From contig JADJWL010000010.1 of NCBI GenBank assembly GCA_016716385.1, positions 1 to 64,000 of the forward strand: a DNA stretch of 64,000 nucleotides. Reading direction: 5' to 3'. Of the stretch, positions 49,326 through 57,906 are shown one piece after another; position 1 is the first letter of the stretch, and each line of letters starts with the position of its first letter. The translations under genes and the position numbers were made by a program. Source of the stretch: Bryobacterales bacterium (lineage in GTDB: Bacteria > Acidobacteriota > Terriglobia > Bryobacterales > Bryobacteraceae). The notes beneath the pieces were generated by a model. The model was not told the DNA's origin, did no database searches, and saw only the letters and a list, made by a program, of their open reading frames with translations.

Positions 49326-49666
49326 AGAGTCAACCACAACTGGTGGCGCAATGCGGGTGCGACCCGGAGCCGGAGCGCAAAGCCGCGGGTGTCGATCCCG
49401 CGATCAAGGGGGCCAATCTGCGCCGGCTGCGGCGCATCGAAGGGCAGATCCGCGGCCTGCACCGCATGGTGGAGGAAGATCGCTATTGTGCCGATATTCT
49501 GGTGCAAGTATCGAGTGTCCAGGAAGCGTTGCGGGGCGTTAGCCGGGAACTGATGCGCAACCACCTGCGGCACTGCGCCACGAAGGCGCTTCAATCGGGC
49601 GATGCCGGCGCGTCGGAAGCAATGTACGACGAGCTGCTCGACCTGTTCGGCCGTTACGCGCGCTAG
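49322..49666 (+). CDS. csoR: CsoR-family copper-sensing repressor
   Basis: 114 residues of the all-helical CsoR/RcnR/FrmR (DUF156) family. LRRIEGQIRGLHRMVEEDRY contains the start of the fold. The Cu(I) ligands are Cys56 (RYCADIL), His81 and Cys85 (NHLRHC), with spacings of 25 and 4 identical to known CsoR proteins. An unusual N-terminal tail carries CGC (residues 11-13). The start overlaps the copA stop (ATGA). It should bind the two operators upstream of copA and release on copper binding. Confidence 0.94.
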   Translation: MKSQPQLVAQCGCDPEPERKAAGVDPAIKGANLRRLRRIEGQIRGLHRMVEEDRYCADILVQVSSVQEALRGVSRELMRNHLRHCATKALQSGDAGASEAMYDELLDLFGRYAR

Positions 49667-49757
49667 CGGGTGGTACCCTCGATCGCGGCCGGGCACGTCG
49701 ATAGGGATAGCTGGAATGCCCCGACAGCCGCGGGTATCTTGTAGGGAGGGCAAGGCG

Positions 49758-50369
49758 ATGACGGATCGGAGATACATCGAGATTCCCGGCGACGCCAGCC
49801 ACGAGCTGCCGCCGCTTCTGATTCATGGAGTGCCGGACGAACCCGGCCGCGACGAGGTGGTAGACCGCGCCGCCGCCCTGGTGGAGGCCGAGGACCTGAT
49901 CGCCGCCGATGCCGGCGCGGCCGACTTCGAACAGCGCAAGTTCGACCTCGCCCTCCAACTGGCCGGCTTGTACCGGTCGCTGGTGGACCACTGGGCCTGG
50001 GGCGACTCGGTCGTTGAGTGGATCCGGCAGTGCGAGATTACCTTCCAGGCCAACGCCGCGCTGCGGCCGCTGCTGCACCCGGACGTCTGGCCGCATGCGG
50101 GCCGGTCGAGCTTCGTCGAATTGCTTGCCGACAAGGCCGTTTCCACGCCTGGAATCGGCGTCGAGCAGGCAGTCGGGCTGCGCCTGACGTTCCGCCAGCC
50201 GCCGCCGATCGATTCGCTGTCAGACCAGTTCCTGTTCTTCCTGCGGGCGTCGGTTGCCGATTCGGCGTACCGCGCATGGGCGCACCTGGCGCAGGACACC
50301 CCGTCGCTACTGCCGCCGGACCGCTTCTTCTTCCAGGTGCACCGGATCACCCGGGAGGAGACGAACTGA
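49758..50369 (+). CDS. Conserved hypothetical protein (203 aa)
   Basis: It starts MTDRRYIEIPGDASHELPPL with a purine-rich ribosome site (GGGAGGG) upstream. The sequence is helical and acidic (VVDRAAALVEAEDLIAADAG) with HWAWGDSVVEWIRQCEI in the middle and RFFFQVHRITREE at the end. I recognise no motif. It is followed directly by the acetyltransferase gene, whose TTG starts at the next base after the stop, suggesting one unit of hypothetical protein, GNAT, Maf. Confidence 0.75.
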   Translation: MTDRRYIEIPGDASHELPPLLIHGVPDEPGRDEVVDRAAALVEAEDLIAADAGAADFEQRKFDLALQLAGLYRSLVDHWAWGDSVVEWIRQCEITFQANAALRPLLHPDVWPHAGRSSFVELLADKAVSTPGIGVEQAVGLRLTFRQPPPIDSLSDQFLFFLRASVADSAYRAWAHLAQDTPSLLPPDRFFFQVHRITREETN

Positions 50370-50912
50370 TTGTTCGTCGTCGCCGTCTCTGAAGGGTGCG
50401 AGTTGCGGCTGCTGGAAGAGTGCCACGTTCCGGCGCTGCACCGGGTGATTGAGCGCAACTACGAATCGTTAGAGCCTTGGTTTGCCTGGGCGCACCCGGC
50501 GCCGGCGGAGGAAGATACGCGGGCCTTTGTCGGGCGCGCTTTGCGGCAGTTCGCACAGGGCGAGGGTTTCCACTGCGGCATCTGGATTGACGGGAACCTT
50601 GCGGGATCCATCGGGTTGCACCGGATCGACTGGCAGCACCGCCACGTGAGTCTTGGCTACTGGCTTGACGCAGCGGTGCGGGGCAGGGGACTCATGACGG
50701 CCTGTTGCCGGGCGGTGCTCAACCACGTCTTCGGAGAACTTGCGTTGGAGAGGGTCGAGATCCGCTGCGCGACGGGCAACACGAAGAGCTGCGCGATTCC
50801 GGAACGGCTCGGGTTTCGGAAGGAAGGCGTCCTGCGGAGAGTAGAGCGCGTCGGGGACCGTTACAACGATCTGGTCGTCTGGTCTCTTCTGCGGGAAGAA
50901 TGGAAAGGATGA
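50370..50912 (+). CDS. GNAT acetyltransferase, RimJ/RimL-like
   Basis: 180 residues. It reads CELRLLEECHVPALHRVIER, AGSIGLHRIDWQHRHVSLGY, and the acetyl-CoA loop LDAAVRGRGLMTACCRAVL, ending with CAIPERLGFRKEGVLRRVER. This is the arrangement of RimJ/RimL-type N-acetyltransferases. The start is probably TTG at 50370, immediately after the upstream stop. The stop overlaps the maf ATG (ATGA). Confidence 0.88.
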   Translation: MFVVAVSEGCELRLLEECHVPALHRVIERNYESLEPWFAWAHPAPAEEDTRAFVGRALRQFAQGEGFHCGIWIDGNLAGSIGLHRIDWQHRHVSLGYWLDAAVRGRGLMTACCRAVLNHVFGELALERVEIRCATGNTKSCAIPERLGFRKEGVLRRVERVGDRYNDLVVWSLLREEWKG

Positions 50913-51502
50913 AGCTCGTGCTGGCATCGGCGTCGCCGCGGCGCAGGGAGTTGCTGGCCGCGGCGGGCATCCCGTTCCGGCTCGCCCCGGCGCCCGGCGT
51001 CGACGAGACGCCTCTACCGGGGGAACTGCCGGAGCCCTACGTTCTGCGGCTGGCGCGTGAAAAGGCGCTCAGTGTCAGAGCCGCGCCGGGAGAGGTTGTC
51101 CTTGGCGCCGACACAGTCGTGGTCGCCGGCGGCGAAATGCTCGGCAAGCCGGTGGACGCGGCAGATGCCGCGCGCATGTTGCAGCGGCTCTCCGGCAGAA
51201 CGCACGAAGTGATCACAGGCGTCTGCCTTGCGTTTCCGGAGTCGCGCCGCGCCGATTCCGCGACGACCTTCGTGCATTTCTCACCGCTCTCTCCGGAAGA
51301 AATCGCCGCCTACATCGCTTCCGGCGAACCGATGGACAAAGCCGGGGCGTACGGCATCCAGGGCCGCGCCTCGCGTTTTGTGGAGCGCATCGAGGGCTGT
51401 TATTTCAACGTGGTCGGCCTGCCGGTCTCGCTCGTGTGCCGGATGTGGCGCGAGGCAACCGGAACGCCGCTCGATTCGGCCGTACTTTCCCCGCACGCTT
51501 GA
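50909..51502 (+). CDS. maf: Maf-family nucleotide pyrophosphatase
   Basis: 197 residues. MKLVLASASPRRRELLAAAG is the signature start, with GADTVVVAGGEMLGKPVDAA and PMDKAGAYGIQGRASRFVER following. Maf proteins hydrolyse non-canonical or dTTP/UTP nucleotides and affect septum formation. The start at 50909 is chosen over an in-frame ATG three codons earlier because of the ATGA overlap with the GNAT stop. It is intact and of normal length. Confidence 0.92.
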   Translation: MKLVLASASPRRRELLAAAGIPFRLAPAPGVDETPLPGELPEPYVLRLAREKALSVRAAPGEVVLGADTVVVAGGEMLGKPVDAADAARMLQRLSGRTHEVITGVCLAFPESRRADSATTFVHFSPLSPEEIAAYIASGEPMDKAGAYGIQGRASRFVERIEGCYFNVVGLPVSLVCRMWREATGTPLDSAVLSPHA

Positions 51503-51519
51503 GATACACTATGGGCTTC

Positions 51520-52808
51520 ATGGAGAAGAAGCCCTTCTACGGCTGGTGGATCACGGTCGCCGCCTTCTGCACCTTCGGCATCGCCGTCGGCCTCCCTTAC
51601 TACAACATCACGTTCTTCTACGATTACTTCGAGAAGCCCGTGGCGGAGGGCGGCTTCGGCTGGACGCGCGACAAGATCGTGCTCGGTTTCCCCATCGCTG
51701 CGTTGTTCACGCTGTGGATCGGGCCGCTTCTGATCCACCGCTTCAGCCCGCGCAAACTGATCCTGTTCGGTACGGCGATGACGTTTCTCGCGTTCGCCGG
51801 CTGGAGCCAGATGTCCGGACAGTTGAGCGTCTACTTCACGCTCTGGTTCGTCTACACGCTGGGCTACATCTTCTCCGGGCCCATTCCGCACCAGGTGATC
51901 ATTTCACGCTGGTTCCGGCGGATGCGCGGGCGGGCCATGGGTGTCACGTATGTCGGCGTAGCAGTGTTCGGCTCCCTTGGCTCGCTGCTGGCGAAACCTT
52001 TGGCGGAGTCGGCGCTGGGCTTCCGGGGAGCGCTGTTTGTGCTGGGTGCAATCGTTCTCCTGGCTTGGCCGCTGGCGATCTTCGTTCTGCGCGACAGGCC
52101 TGAGGAGAAGGGACAGTACGCCGACAACGATCCGGACGCCGGCACGGTACAACTGGCGCCGCCGGCGAGCATCAGGTTCCTGCTGTCACGGCCCGCCTTC
52201 TGGTTGCTGGTGATCGGATCGCTCTGTTCGATCGGCGCAATCGGCTCGATCAACCAGCACATGAAACTGGTGTTCAAGGATCAGGGATTCGTTGACCAGG
52301 AACAATTGAACTCCGTCTGGCGGAACGCAAGCGTCCTGATCCTCTGGTCGAGCATCGCCGGACGCCTCGTCATGGGCTGGCTGGCCGACAAGTTCCCCAA
52401 GAAGTACGTGATGTTCGCGACATACGCCATGGTGGCAGCGACGATTCCGCTGATGCTTCTGGTGCGGCCGGAGCAGGGGCACTTCCTCTACGTCTTCGCC
52501 GTCATGTTCGGCTTCGGCATGGGCGCCGACTACATGCTGATCCCGCTCATGGCCGCCGAGCAGTTCGGCGTGAACAGTCTGGCACGCGCCATGGCGATTA
52601 TTCTTCCCACCGACACCATCGGCCAGACGTGGTTCCCTATTTCGTCGCTCTGCTCCGCGAACACTACGGCGACTATGACCATGCTCTGATGGCTGTGTTT
52701 GTCATGGCCGCCCTGGGCGCGGTGGCGATCGCCCTACTTCCCAAACACGGCAAGGTGGATGAGGCACTTCAAGTACAAGAACCTGACAGAACTGCAAGCG
52801 GCCGCTGA
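51520..52808 (+). pseudogene. MFS transporter (OFA-like), single frameshift
   Basis: The N-terminal 370 or so residues are intact: MEKKPFYGWWITVAAFCTFG, then 10 or more transmembrane segments with the MFS motif in SRWFRRMRGRAMGVTYVGVA. Near 52636 one base appears to be missing: the frame leaves the protein after IGQTWFP and the remaining sequence (YFVALLREHYGDYDHALMAV, then ALGAVAIALLPKHGK) continues in the next frame to the stop at 52808. The start is taken at 51520, 9 nt after TACACT. It overlaps the OYE-family gene by about 50 bp. It probably carried organic acids. Sequencing error is possible. Confidence 0.82.
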
Positions 52809-54186
52809 GCAACGCGGCGCTTCCCATGTCCAGTTTGAGCCGGATGCGGCGCGGGTCCGCGAGATCCTCGCGCGGCCTGTTCCGGTCGCCGGGCTTACCG
52901 TTGGCAACTCGCTGGCGATCCATCCGATGGAAGGCTGCGACGGCGAACTCGACGGCCGCCCGGGCAACCTGACCTGGCGCCGCTACGAGCGGTTCGCCAC
53001 CGGAGGCGCAAAGCTCATCTGGTTCGAGGCGACCGCGGTGCGCGAAGATGGCCGGGCCAATACGCGGCAACTGTGGATCACTCCCGAGAACGCCGATGAG
53101 TATGCACGCCTGTTGGAGCGGATTCTGACGCTCCACCGCGAGCGGTTCGGCACGACGGACGATCTGCTGGTCCCGATCCAGTTGACGCATTCGGGCCGCT
53201 ATGCCGTCGGCAAACGCACGATCGCCTTCCACAATCCGTATCTCGACGAGAAGACCGGTATCCCGACCGATTATCCGGTCATCTCCGACGGAGAGTTGGA
53301 GCGCCTGGAGGATGAGTTCGTCGCGGCCGCGAAACTGGCCGCCGGCGCCGGCTTCCGCGCGTTCGACGTGAAGGTGACGCACGGCTACCTGCTGAGCGAG
53401 CTGAGCGGCGCCACAACACGCGAGGGTCCCTATGGCGGGCCGCTCGAAAACCGCTTCCGGTTTGCGCGCAACCTTCTTGGCAAACTGCGGGCTACGCTTG
53501 GCAAGGACGCCATCCTCTGCATGCGCCTGGGCTGCTTCGACAGCGTGCCGTACTACCGGGACGAAAAGACGGGAATCGGCGTCCCGTGCAATTTCACCAC
53601 GCCGTATCCGTACGGGTTCGCCGTCAACCGGGACAATCCCCTGGAACCCGACCTTGCGGAAGCCGCCGCCGCCGTGGGTCTGGTCAAAGAGGCGGGCGTT
53701 CAAGTACTGAACGTGTCGCTCGGCTGCCCGTATTACAACCCTCACGTCGGGCGCCCCTTCGAGCGGCCCGACGATGGCAACTACGAACAGCCTGAGCATC
53801 CGCTGGCGGGCGTGGACCGGCACTTCCGCGTCGCCGGAGCACTGCAGGCGGCTTACCCGGATCTGCCGATGGTCGGCACCGGCTATAGCTGGTTGCAGAA
53901 GTATGCGATCAATGCCGGCGCATGGAACGTGGACCAGGGGCACATCCGTTTCGTTGGCGTCGGCCGGGGCGTGCTTGCCTATCCGGATTTCGCCGTCGAT
54001 GCGTTGACGAAGGGCGAACTGGAGGAACTTCGGGTGTGCAAGACACTGACGTATTGCACGTTCCTGATGCGGCAGAAGAATCACCCTCTGGGTCAGTTTC
54101 CGACCGGGTGCCCGCCGTTTGACAAGGAGATCTACGGCGAGATTATGAAGCAGGCCCGCGCCGCACAACGCTCGGGGGCGCAATAG
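52759..54186 (+). CDS. Old yellow enzyme family NADH:flavin oxidoreductase
   Basis: 475 residues. After a helical start come the FMN-barrel blocks NSLAIHPMEGCDGELDGRPG, VPIQLTHSGRYAVGKRTIAF, DVKVTHGYLLSELSGATTRE and GPYGGPLENRFRFARNLL. HSGR and HGYLL match the substrate/FMN-binding residues of this class, and the HGYLLS(E/Q)F motif is present with ELS instead. It should reduce activated C=C or similar bonds. It lies between the transporter and the dehydratase, an order suggesting catabolism of a sugar acid or aromatic acid. Confidence 0.88.
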   Translation: MRHFKYKNLTELQAAAEQRGASHVQFEPDAARVREILARPVPVAGLTVGNSLAIHPMEGCDGELDGRPGNLTWRRYERFATGGAKLIWFEATAVREDGRANTRQLWITPENADEYARLLERILTLHRERFGTTDDLLVPIQLTHSGRYAVGKRTIAFHNPYLDEKTGIPTDYPVISDGELERLEDEFVAAAKLAAGAGFRAFDVKVTHGYLLSELSGATTREGPYGGPLENRFRFARNLLGKLRATLGKDAILCMRLGCFDSVPYYRDEKTGIGVPCNFTTPYPYGFAVNRDNPLEPDLAEAAAAVGLVKEAGVQVLNVSLGCPYYNPHVGRPFERPDDGNYEQPEHPLAGVDRHFRVAGALQAAYPDLPMVGTGYSWLQKYAINAGAWNVDQGHIRFVGVGRGVLAYPDFAVDALTKGELEELRVCKTLTYCTFLMRQKNHPLGQFPTGCPPFDKEIYGEIMKQARAAQRSGAQ

Positions 54187-54188
54187 CC

Positions 54189-55718
54189 TTGGAACCGCGG
54201 TACGTCCAGGTCAACGCCCGCGACAACGTCGCCATCATTGTGAACCCGGAAGGACTCGCGGCGGGAGTGGCATTTCCTTCCGGACTCGCCCTGCGCGAAG
54301 CGGTCCCACAGGCGCACAAGGTCAGCCTGCGGGATCTCGAAGCCGGCGAATGCATTGTGCGGTACGGCGAGGTGATCGGGCGGGCGAACCGCGCGATTCC
54401 GGCCGGATTCTGGGTGCGGGAAGATATGCTCGATCTGCCCGCGGCGCCGCCCCTGGATGAGTTGCCCCTGGCCACCAACGTTCCGGCGCCGCAACCGGCG
54501 CTGCACGGGTACACATTCGACGGCTACTGCAATGACGACGGTTCGGTGGGCACGAAGAACCTGCTCGGCATCGCAACCACCGTGCAGTGCGTCGCGCCGA
54601 CTGTGGAGTACGCGGTCCGGCGGATCCAGGCCGAGCTGCTGCCGCGGTATCCGAACGTCGACGGCGTGGTCGCGATCACGCACACGTATGGCTGCGGGGT
54701 TGCGATCGATGCTCCGGGCGCGGCCGTACCGGTCCAGACGCTGCGGCATATCAGTCTGCACGCCAATCTGGCCGGCCTGCCGCTGGTCGTGAGTCTGGGA
54801 TGCGAGAAGATGCAGCCGGCGCGGCTGTTCTCCTCGGACCTGCCGGTGCTGGGCGACGGGCCGGCCGTGATCCGGATGCAGGACGAGGAACTGCGCGGGT
54901 TCGGCAACATCATCGGCGCCATCATGCGCGCGGCCGAACAGCGGCTGGAGGAACTCAACCGGCGCCGGCGGCAGACCGTGCCGGCGTCGGAGTTGGTGGT
55001 CGGGTTGCAATGCGGAGGAAGCGACGCGTTTTCCGGCGTCACGTGCAATCCGGCGGTCGGCTACGCGGCGGACCTGCTGGTCCGCGCCGGCGCCACCGTT
55101 ATGTTCTCCGAGGTCACCGAAGTGCGCGACGCCGTCCACCTGCTGACGCCGCGCTGCGCGACTGAGGAAGTGGGCCGGGCGCTCGTGCGCGAAATGCGCT
55201 GGTACGACGAGTATCTGGGCCGCGGGCACGCAGACCGAAGCGCGAATCCCACGCCGGGCAACAAGCGCGGGGGCCTGGCGAACGTCGTGGAGAAGGCGCT
55301 GGGGTCGGTCGCGAAGGCGGGCAGCTCGGCGCTCGCAGCGGTGGCCAGCCACGGCGAGAAGGTAATGGCGAAGGGACTGGTATTTGCCGCGACGCCCGCG
55401 GGCGACTTTGTCTGCGGCACCCAGCAGTTGGCGTCGATGAACATGCACGTCTTCACGACGGGCGAAGGGTCGCCGTATGGCCTTGCCATGGTGCCGGTCG
55501 TGAAAGTGTCCTCAAGAACGTCGCTGGCGGAACGTTGGTACGACCTGATTGACGTGGACGCCGGCCGGATCGCGACCGGGGAGGCGACGATTCAGGATGT
55601 CGGCCGGGAGTTGTTCCAGTTCCTGCTGGACGCGGCCAGCGGCCGCAGGAAAACCTGGACGGATCACTGGGGCCTGCACAACGCGCTGGCCCCGTTCAAT
55701 CCGGGTCCGGTGACCTAG
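54189..55718 (+). CDS. Galactarate/altronate dehydratase family protein (GarD/UxaA)
   Basis: 509 residues, full length for GarD-type dehydratases of hexarates or hexonates. The N-terminal SAF domain is present (YVQVNARDNVAIIVN...RYGEVIGRANRAIPAG), followed by FDGYCNDDGSVGTKN, THTYGCGVAIDAPG, LGCEKMQ, GLQCGGSDAFSGVTCNPAVG, and GLVFAATPAGDFVCGTQQLA. The conserved cysteines fit the metal site. Start is the TTG at 54189, right after the OYE stop. It is probably the last gene of the MFS-OYE-dehydratase unit. Which sugar acid is used cannot be told. Confidence 0.92.
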   Translation: MEPRYVQVNARDNVAIIVNPEGLAAGVAFPSGLALREAVPQAHKVSLRDLEAGECIVRYGEVIGRANRAIPAGFWVREDMLDLPAAPPLDELPLATNVPAPQPALHGYTFDGYCNDDGSVGTKNLLGIATTVQCVAPTVEYAVRRIQAELLPRYPNVDGVVAITHTYGCGVAIDAPGAAVPVQTLRHISLHANLAGLPLVVSLGCEKMQPARLFSSDLPVLGDGPAVIRMQDEELRGFGNIIGAIMRAAEQRLEELNRRRRQTVPASELVVGLQCGGSDAFSGVTCNPAVGYAADLLVRAGATVMFSEVTEVRDAVHLLTPRCATEEVGRALVREMRWYDEYLGRGHADRSANPTPGNKRGGLANVVEKALGSVAKAGSSALAAVASHGEKVMAKGLVFAATPAGDFVCGTQQLASMNMHVFTTGEGSPYGLAMVPVVKVSSRTSLAERWYDLIDVDAGRIATGEATIQDVGRELFQFLLDAASGRRKTWTDHWGLHNALAPFNPGPVT

Positions 55719-56323
55719 AACACAAGAGACGCGCCAGCGGACACTTCGATCTGGCGCAGCCAGCCCTGCCCGCCCGAGGAAAACGGCTTCGGGTTGCGGT
55801 ATTCGCGCAGGTCCACGCGCAAGCCCCACATCGACGTGACGGTCACCTTCACCCCACCGCCGTAGTTCAGACCGTACTTGGTCACGCCTTGCCCCCACGT
55901 GACATTCGCCCCGGGTGGCACGTAGGTGGAAAAGTGCGCTCCGCCTACGAGGAACGGCCGCACCGGGAATCCCTCCGGCGTCGCGTAGAGAAGATAGCCG
56001 TAAGTGCCCTGATGCGTGGTCACGCTCAGGGGCTCGCTTTGCGTGGTTGTGCCGGATGTGAAGCTGTCCACTACCTTCGTCCGGCTGTAGGCGTAGCCAA
56101 CCTCATGGCCGGTGAAGCGACCGGTGTTAAGCGTCAGACGCAAGCCGAACCGGGTGCCGTCATCGAACTTGAGATTGAAGTCCTCCCCTGCTTCGAGGAC
56201 TTCGTTGCGGATCAAGGTGCGTCCGAAGCTGATCCCCATTTCGGCGGCCTGGCCGAACATGAGCGAGGGGGCGAGCAGTGCGGACGCGGTCGTCAGGAAG
56301 GTGGGAAGAAGTCGTTTTGTCAT
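55715..56323 (-). CDS. Outer-membrane beta-barrel protein
   Basis: 202 residues. A signal peptide (MTKRLLPTFLTTASALLAPS) is followed by alternating beta strands rich in aromatic residues, ending in VSAGASLVF, a C-terminal strand with terminal Phe typical of barrel assembly. It is similar in style to small OmpW/OmpA-barrel-like proteins; no specific role is visible. The stop overlaps the convergent GarD gene by four bases. It starts one base after the YHS-domain gene stop, so the two genes form an operon. Confidence 0.8.
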   Translation of the reverse strand: MTKRLLPTFLTTASALLAPSLMFGQAAEMGISFGRTLIRNEVLEAGEDFNLKFDDGTRFGLRLTLNTGRFTGHEVGYAYSRTKVVDSFTSGTTTQSEPLSVTTHQGTYGYLLYATPEGFPVRPFLVGGAHFSTYVPPGANVTWGQGVTKYGLNYGGGVKVTVTSMWGLRVDLREYRNPKPFSSGGQGWLRQIEVSAGASLVF

Positions 56324-56324
56324 G

Positions 56325-56615
56325 TCACACTTTTGATGCGGCAAGAAATTTATCGCGGCATTGGGGCGAACAAAAATGCCGGATCGTCCCCTCGATCTCG
56401 AGCTTGACGGAGGAGGACGGCGCTACGTAAGTACCGCAGACTGGATCGCGCTGCAGTTCGCCGCCAGGGACTTCCTGTTTCGGGGCACGGCGGCGGGCGG
56501 CGGGCTCTTCCGGATCTCTCCGTCCCGACATCGCTTTCGCGATAGCCACAAACGCATATCGCAAGAGAGCGATGGCCAGAACAACGAGGAGTAACCGGAG
56601 GGCGTTTCGAAGCAT
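56325..56615 (-). CDS. Membrane-anchored YHS/TRASH metal-binding protein
   Basis: 96 residues. One N-terminal transmembrane helix (LRLLLVVLAIALLRYAFVAI) leads to a soluble tail with DPVCGTYVAPSSSVKLEIEG and HFCSPQCRDKFLA, a YHS/TRASH-type cysteine pattern (C...CxxxC) likely binding Cu or Zn. These are common in acidobacteria near envelope genes. It precedes the beta-barrel gene with no gap. Confidence 0.82.
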   Translation of the reverse strand: MLRNALRLLLVVLAIALLRYAFVAIAKAMSGRRDPEEPAARRRAPKQEVPGGELQRDPVCGTYVAPSSSVKLEIEGTIRHFCSPQCRDKFLAASKV

Positions 56616-56633
56616 GGAATTTCCGAACTTCCG

Positions 56634-56661
56634 GGGCGCACCCTCCAGCCGGTGCGCCCCG
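56634..56661. terminator. Strong hairpin between TPR and YHS genes
   Basis: GGGGCGCACC and GGTGCGCCCC pair perfectly over 10 bp around an 8-nt loop. There is no T run on either strand, so it may be a factor-dependent terminator or an mRNA-stabilising structure. Confidence 0.5.
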
Positions 56662-56687
56662 CGAAACCGTAGTGAATGCTGGACTAG

Positions 56688-57851
56688 CTACTTCTTCTTC
56701 TTGGCTTTGCCCTTTTTCTTGGCGTCAGGATTCTGATACTCGGTATCGATCTGGGTGTCGAGCATGGCGATCATGCCTTTCGCGGATTCGGCGAAAGGAC
56801 CGGTCGGCTTCAAATCGAGGTATTTCTGGAACGCCTCACGCATTCCCTCGGGCGGGACCATCTTGCCCGACGCGTCCGCCTGCATCTTCGAGCTGAGGTA
56901 GATACCCAACTGATAGTGGGAGTCGGCGTGCTCGGGATCGGCCTCAATCGCCTTCTTGAAGGCCGCGCCCGCGGGCTCCAACTGCTGGTTGTTGACGAGC
57001 AGCGCGCCGAGGTTGTAGAAGTACATGCCAGCCTTGGTCGGCTCGATCTCGGCTGCCTTCGTCAACTGTTCCTGCGCCTCGTCGAATCTCTTCGCCTTGG
57101 CGAGCGCCAGACCGTAGTTATTGCGGTAGCCGGAGTCTTCCGGCTTCAGCTCAATCGCCTGGTTGAAGGCTTCGAACGCCTGGTTATACAGTTGTGTCTG
57201 CTCGTCGCCCGTCTTGAGGCCTGCCATGCTGGCACGCGCATCGGCCAGTTGCGCCCAGATGACGGGCTGCTTGGGATCCATCTCGGCGGCACGCGTGAGG
57301 TTCTCCGCGGCGGTGGGATAATCCCGCGCCTGCATCGCCTCCATTCCGGCGTTGAACGCGTCGTTCAGCTCTTTGTTCTTCGCCATCTGCTTCTCGCGCT
57401 CTTTGATGGCTTTCTCCATGGCCGCCTTCTGCTCAGGCGTCATGTCGCGGGCTTGTTCCTTGGTGATCGTGCCGGTTTCCTGGGCCTTGTTGAAGGCCTC
57501 CTGCTTCTTGGCGAGGGCTTCCAGGTCGAAGTTGATCTCGACCGGTTCCCCAAGCCGCGTGCGGACCCCGTTTACCGAGTCCACCGACTTGCCCCCGACC
57601 TCGACAGTCAGGTTGTAGGTGCCCAACGGCAAGCCGGCGTGAATGAACTCACCCTTCTTGTTGGACTTGGTCTTGTAGTTGCCGCGGATGTCTTGCCGCT
57701 CAATCTTGACGATGGCGTCCTTCAGCGGCTTGCCGTCGGGACCCTTGACCATGCCGATAAAGGTTCCGGTCTGCGCGGACGCAGTCATCGTGGACAGAAA
57801 CAGGCCGGCAATCGCCAGCAATGGGAGCTTCCAGCTCATCGTGTGGGTCAC
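56688..57851 (-). CDS. Carboxypeptidase-regulatory/TPR repeat secreted protein
   Basis: 387 residues. The signal peptide (MSWKLPLLAIAGLFLSTMTA) is followed by a carboxypeptidase-regulatory domain (GMVKGPDGKPLKDAIVKIE) and, from about 165, several TPR repeats (AAENLTRAAEMDPKQPVIWA, EAFNQAIELKPEDSGYRNNY), ending in a Lys-rich tail (KKKGKAKKKK). The GTG at 57851 follows a nearly perfect GGAGGTGA ribosome site, which decides the start over the ATG four codons on. It is probably a periplasmic scaffold; its partner is unknown. Confidence 0.88.
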   Translation of the reverse strand: MTHTMSWKLPLLAIAGLFLSTMTASAQTGTFIGMVKGPDGKPLKDAIVKIERQDIRGNYKTKSNKKGEFIHAGLPLGTYNLTVEVGGKSVDSVNGVRTRLGEPVEINFDLEALAKKQEAFNKAQETGTITKEQARDMTPEQKAAMEKAIKEREKQMAKNKELNDAFNAGMEAMQARDYPTAAENLTRAAEMDPKQPVIWAQLADARASMAGLKTGDEQTQLYNQAFEAFNQAIELKPEDSGYRNNYGLALAKAKRFDEAQEQLTKAAEIEPTKAGMYFYNLGALLVNNQQLEPAGAAFKKAIEADPEHADSHYQLGIYLSSKMQADASGKMVPPEGMREAFQKYLDLKPTGPFAESAKGMIAMLDTQIDTEYQNPDAKKKGKAKKKK

Positions 57852-57906
57852 GAGTCACCTCCAAGTAGAATGACGCTCATTTTACTCTCCAGGATACTAC
57901 AGGCTC

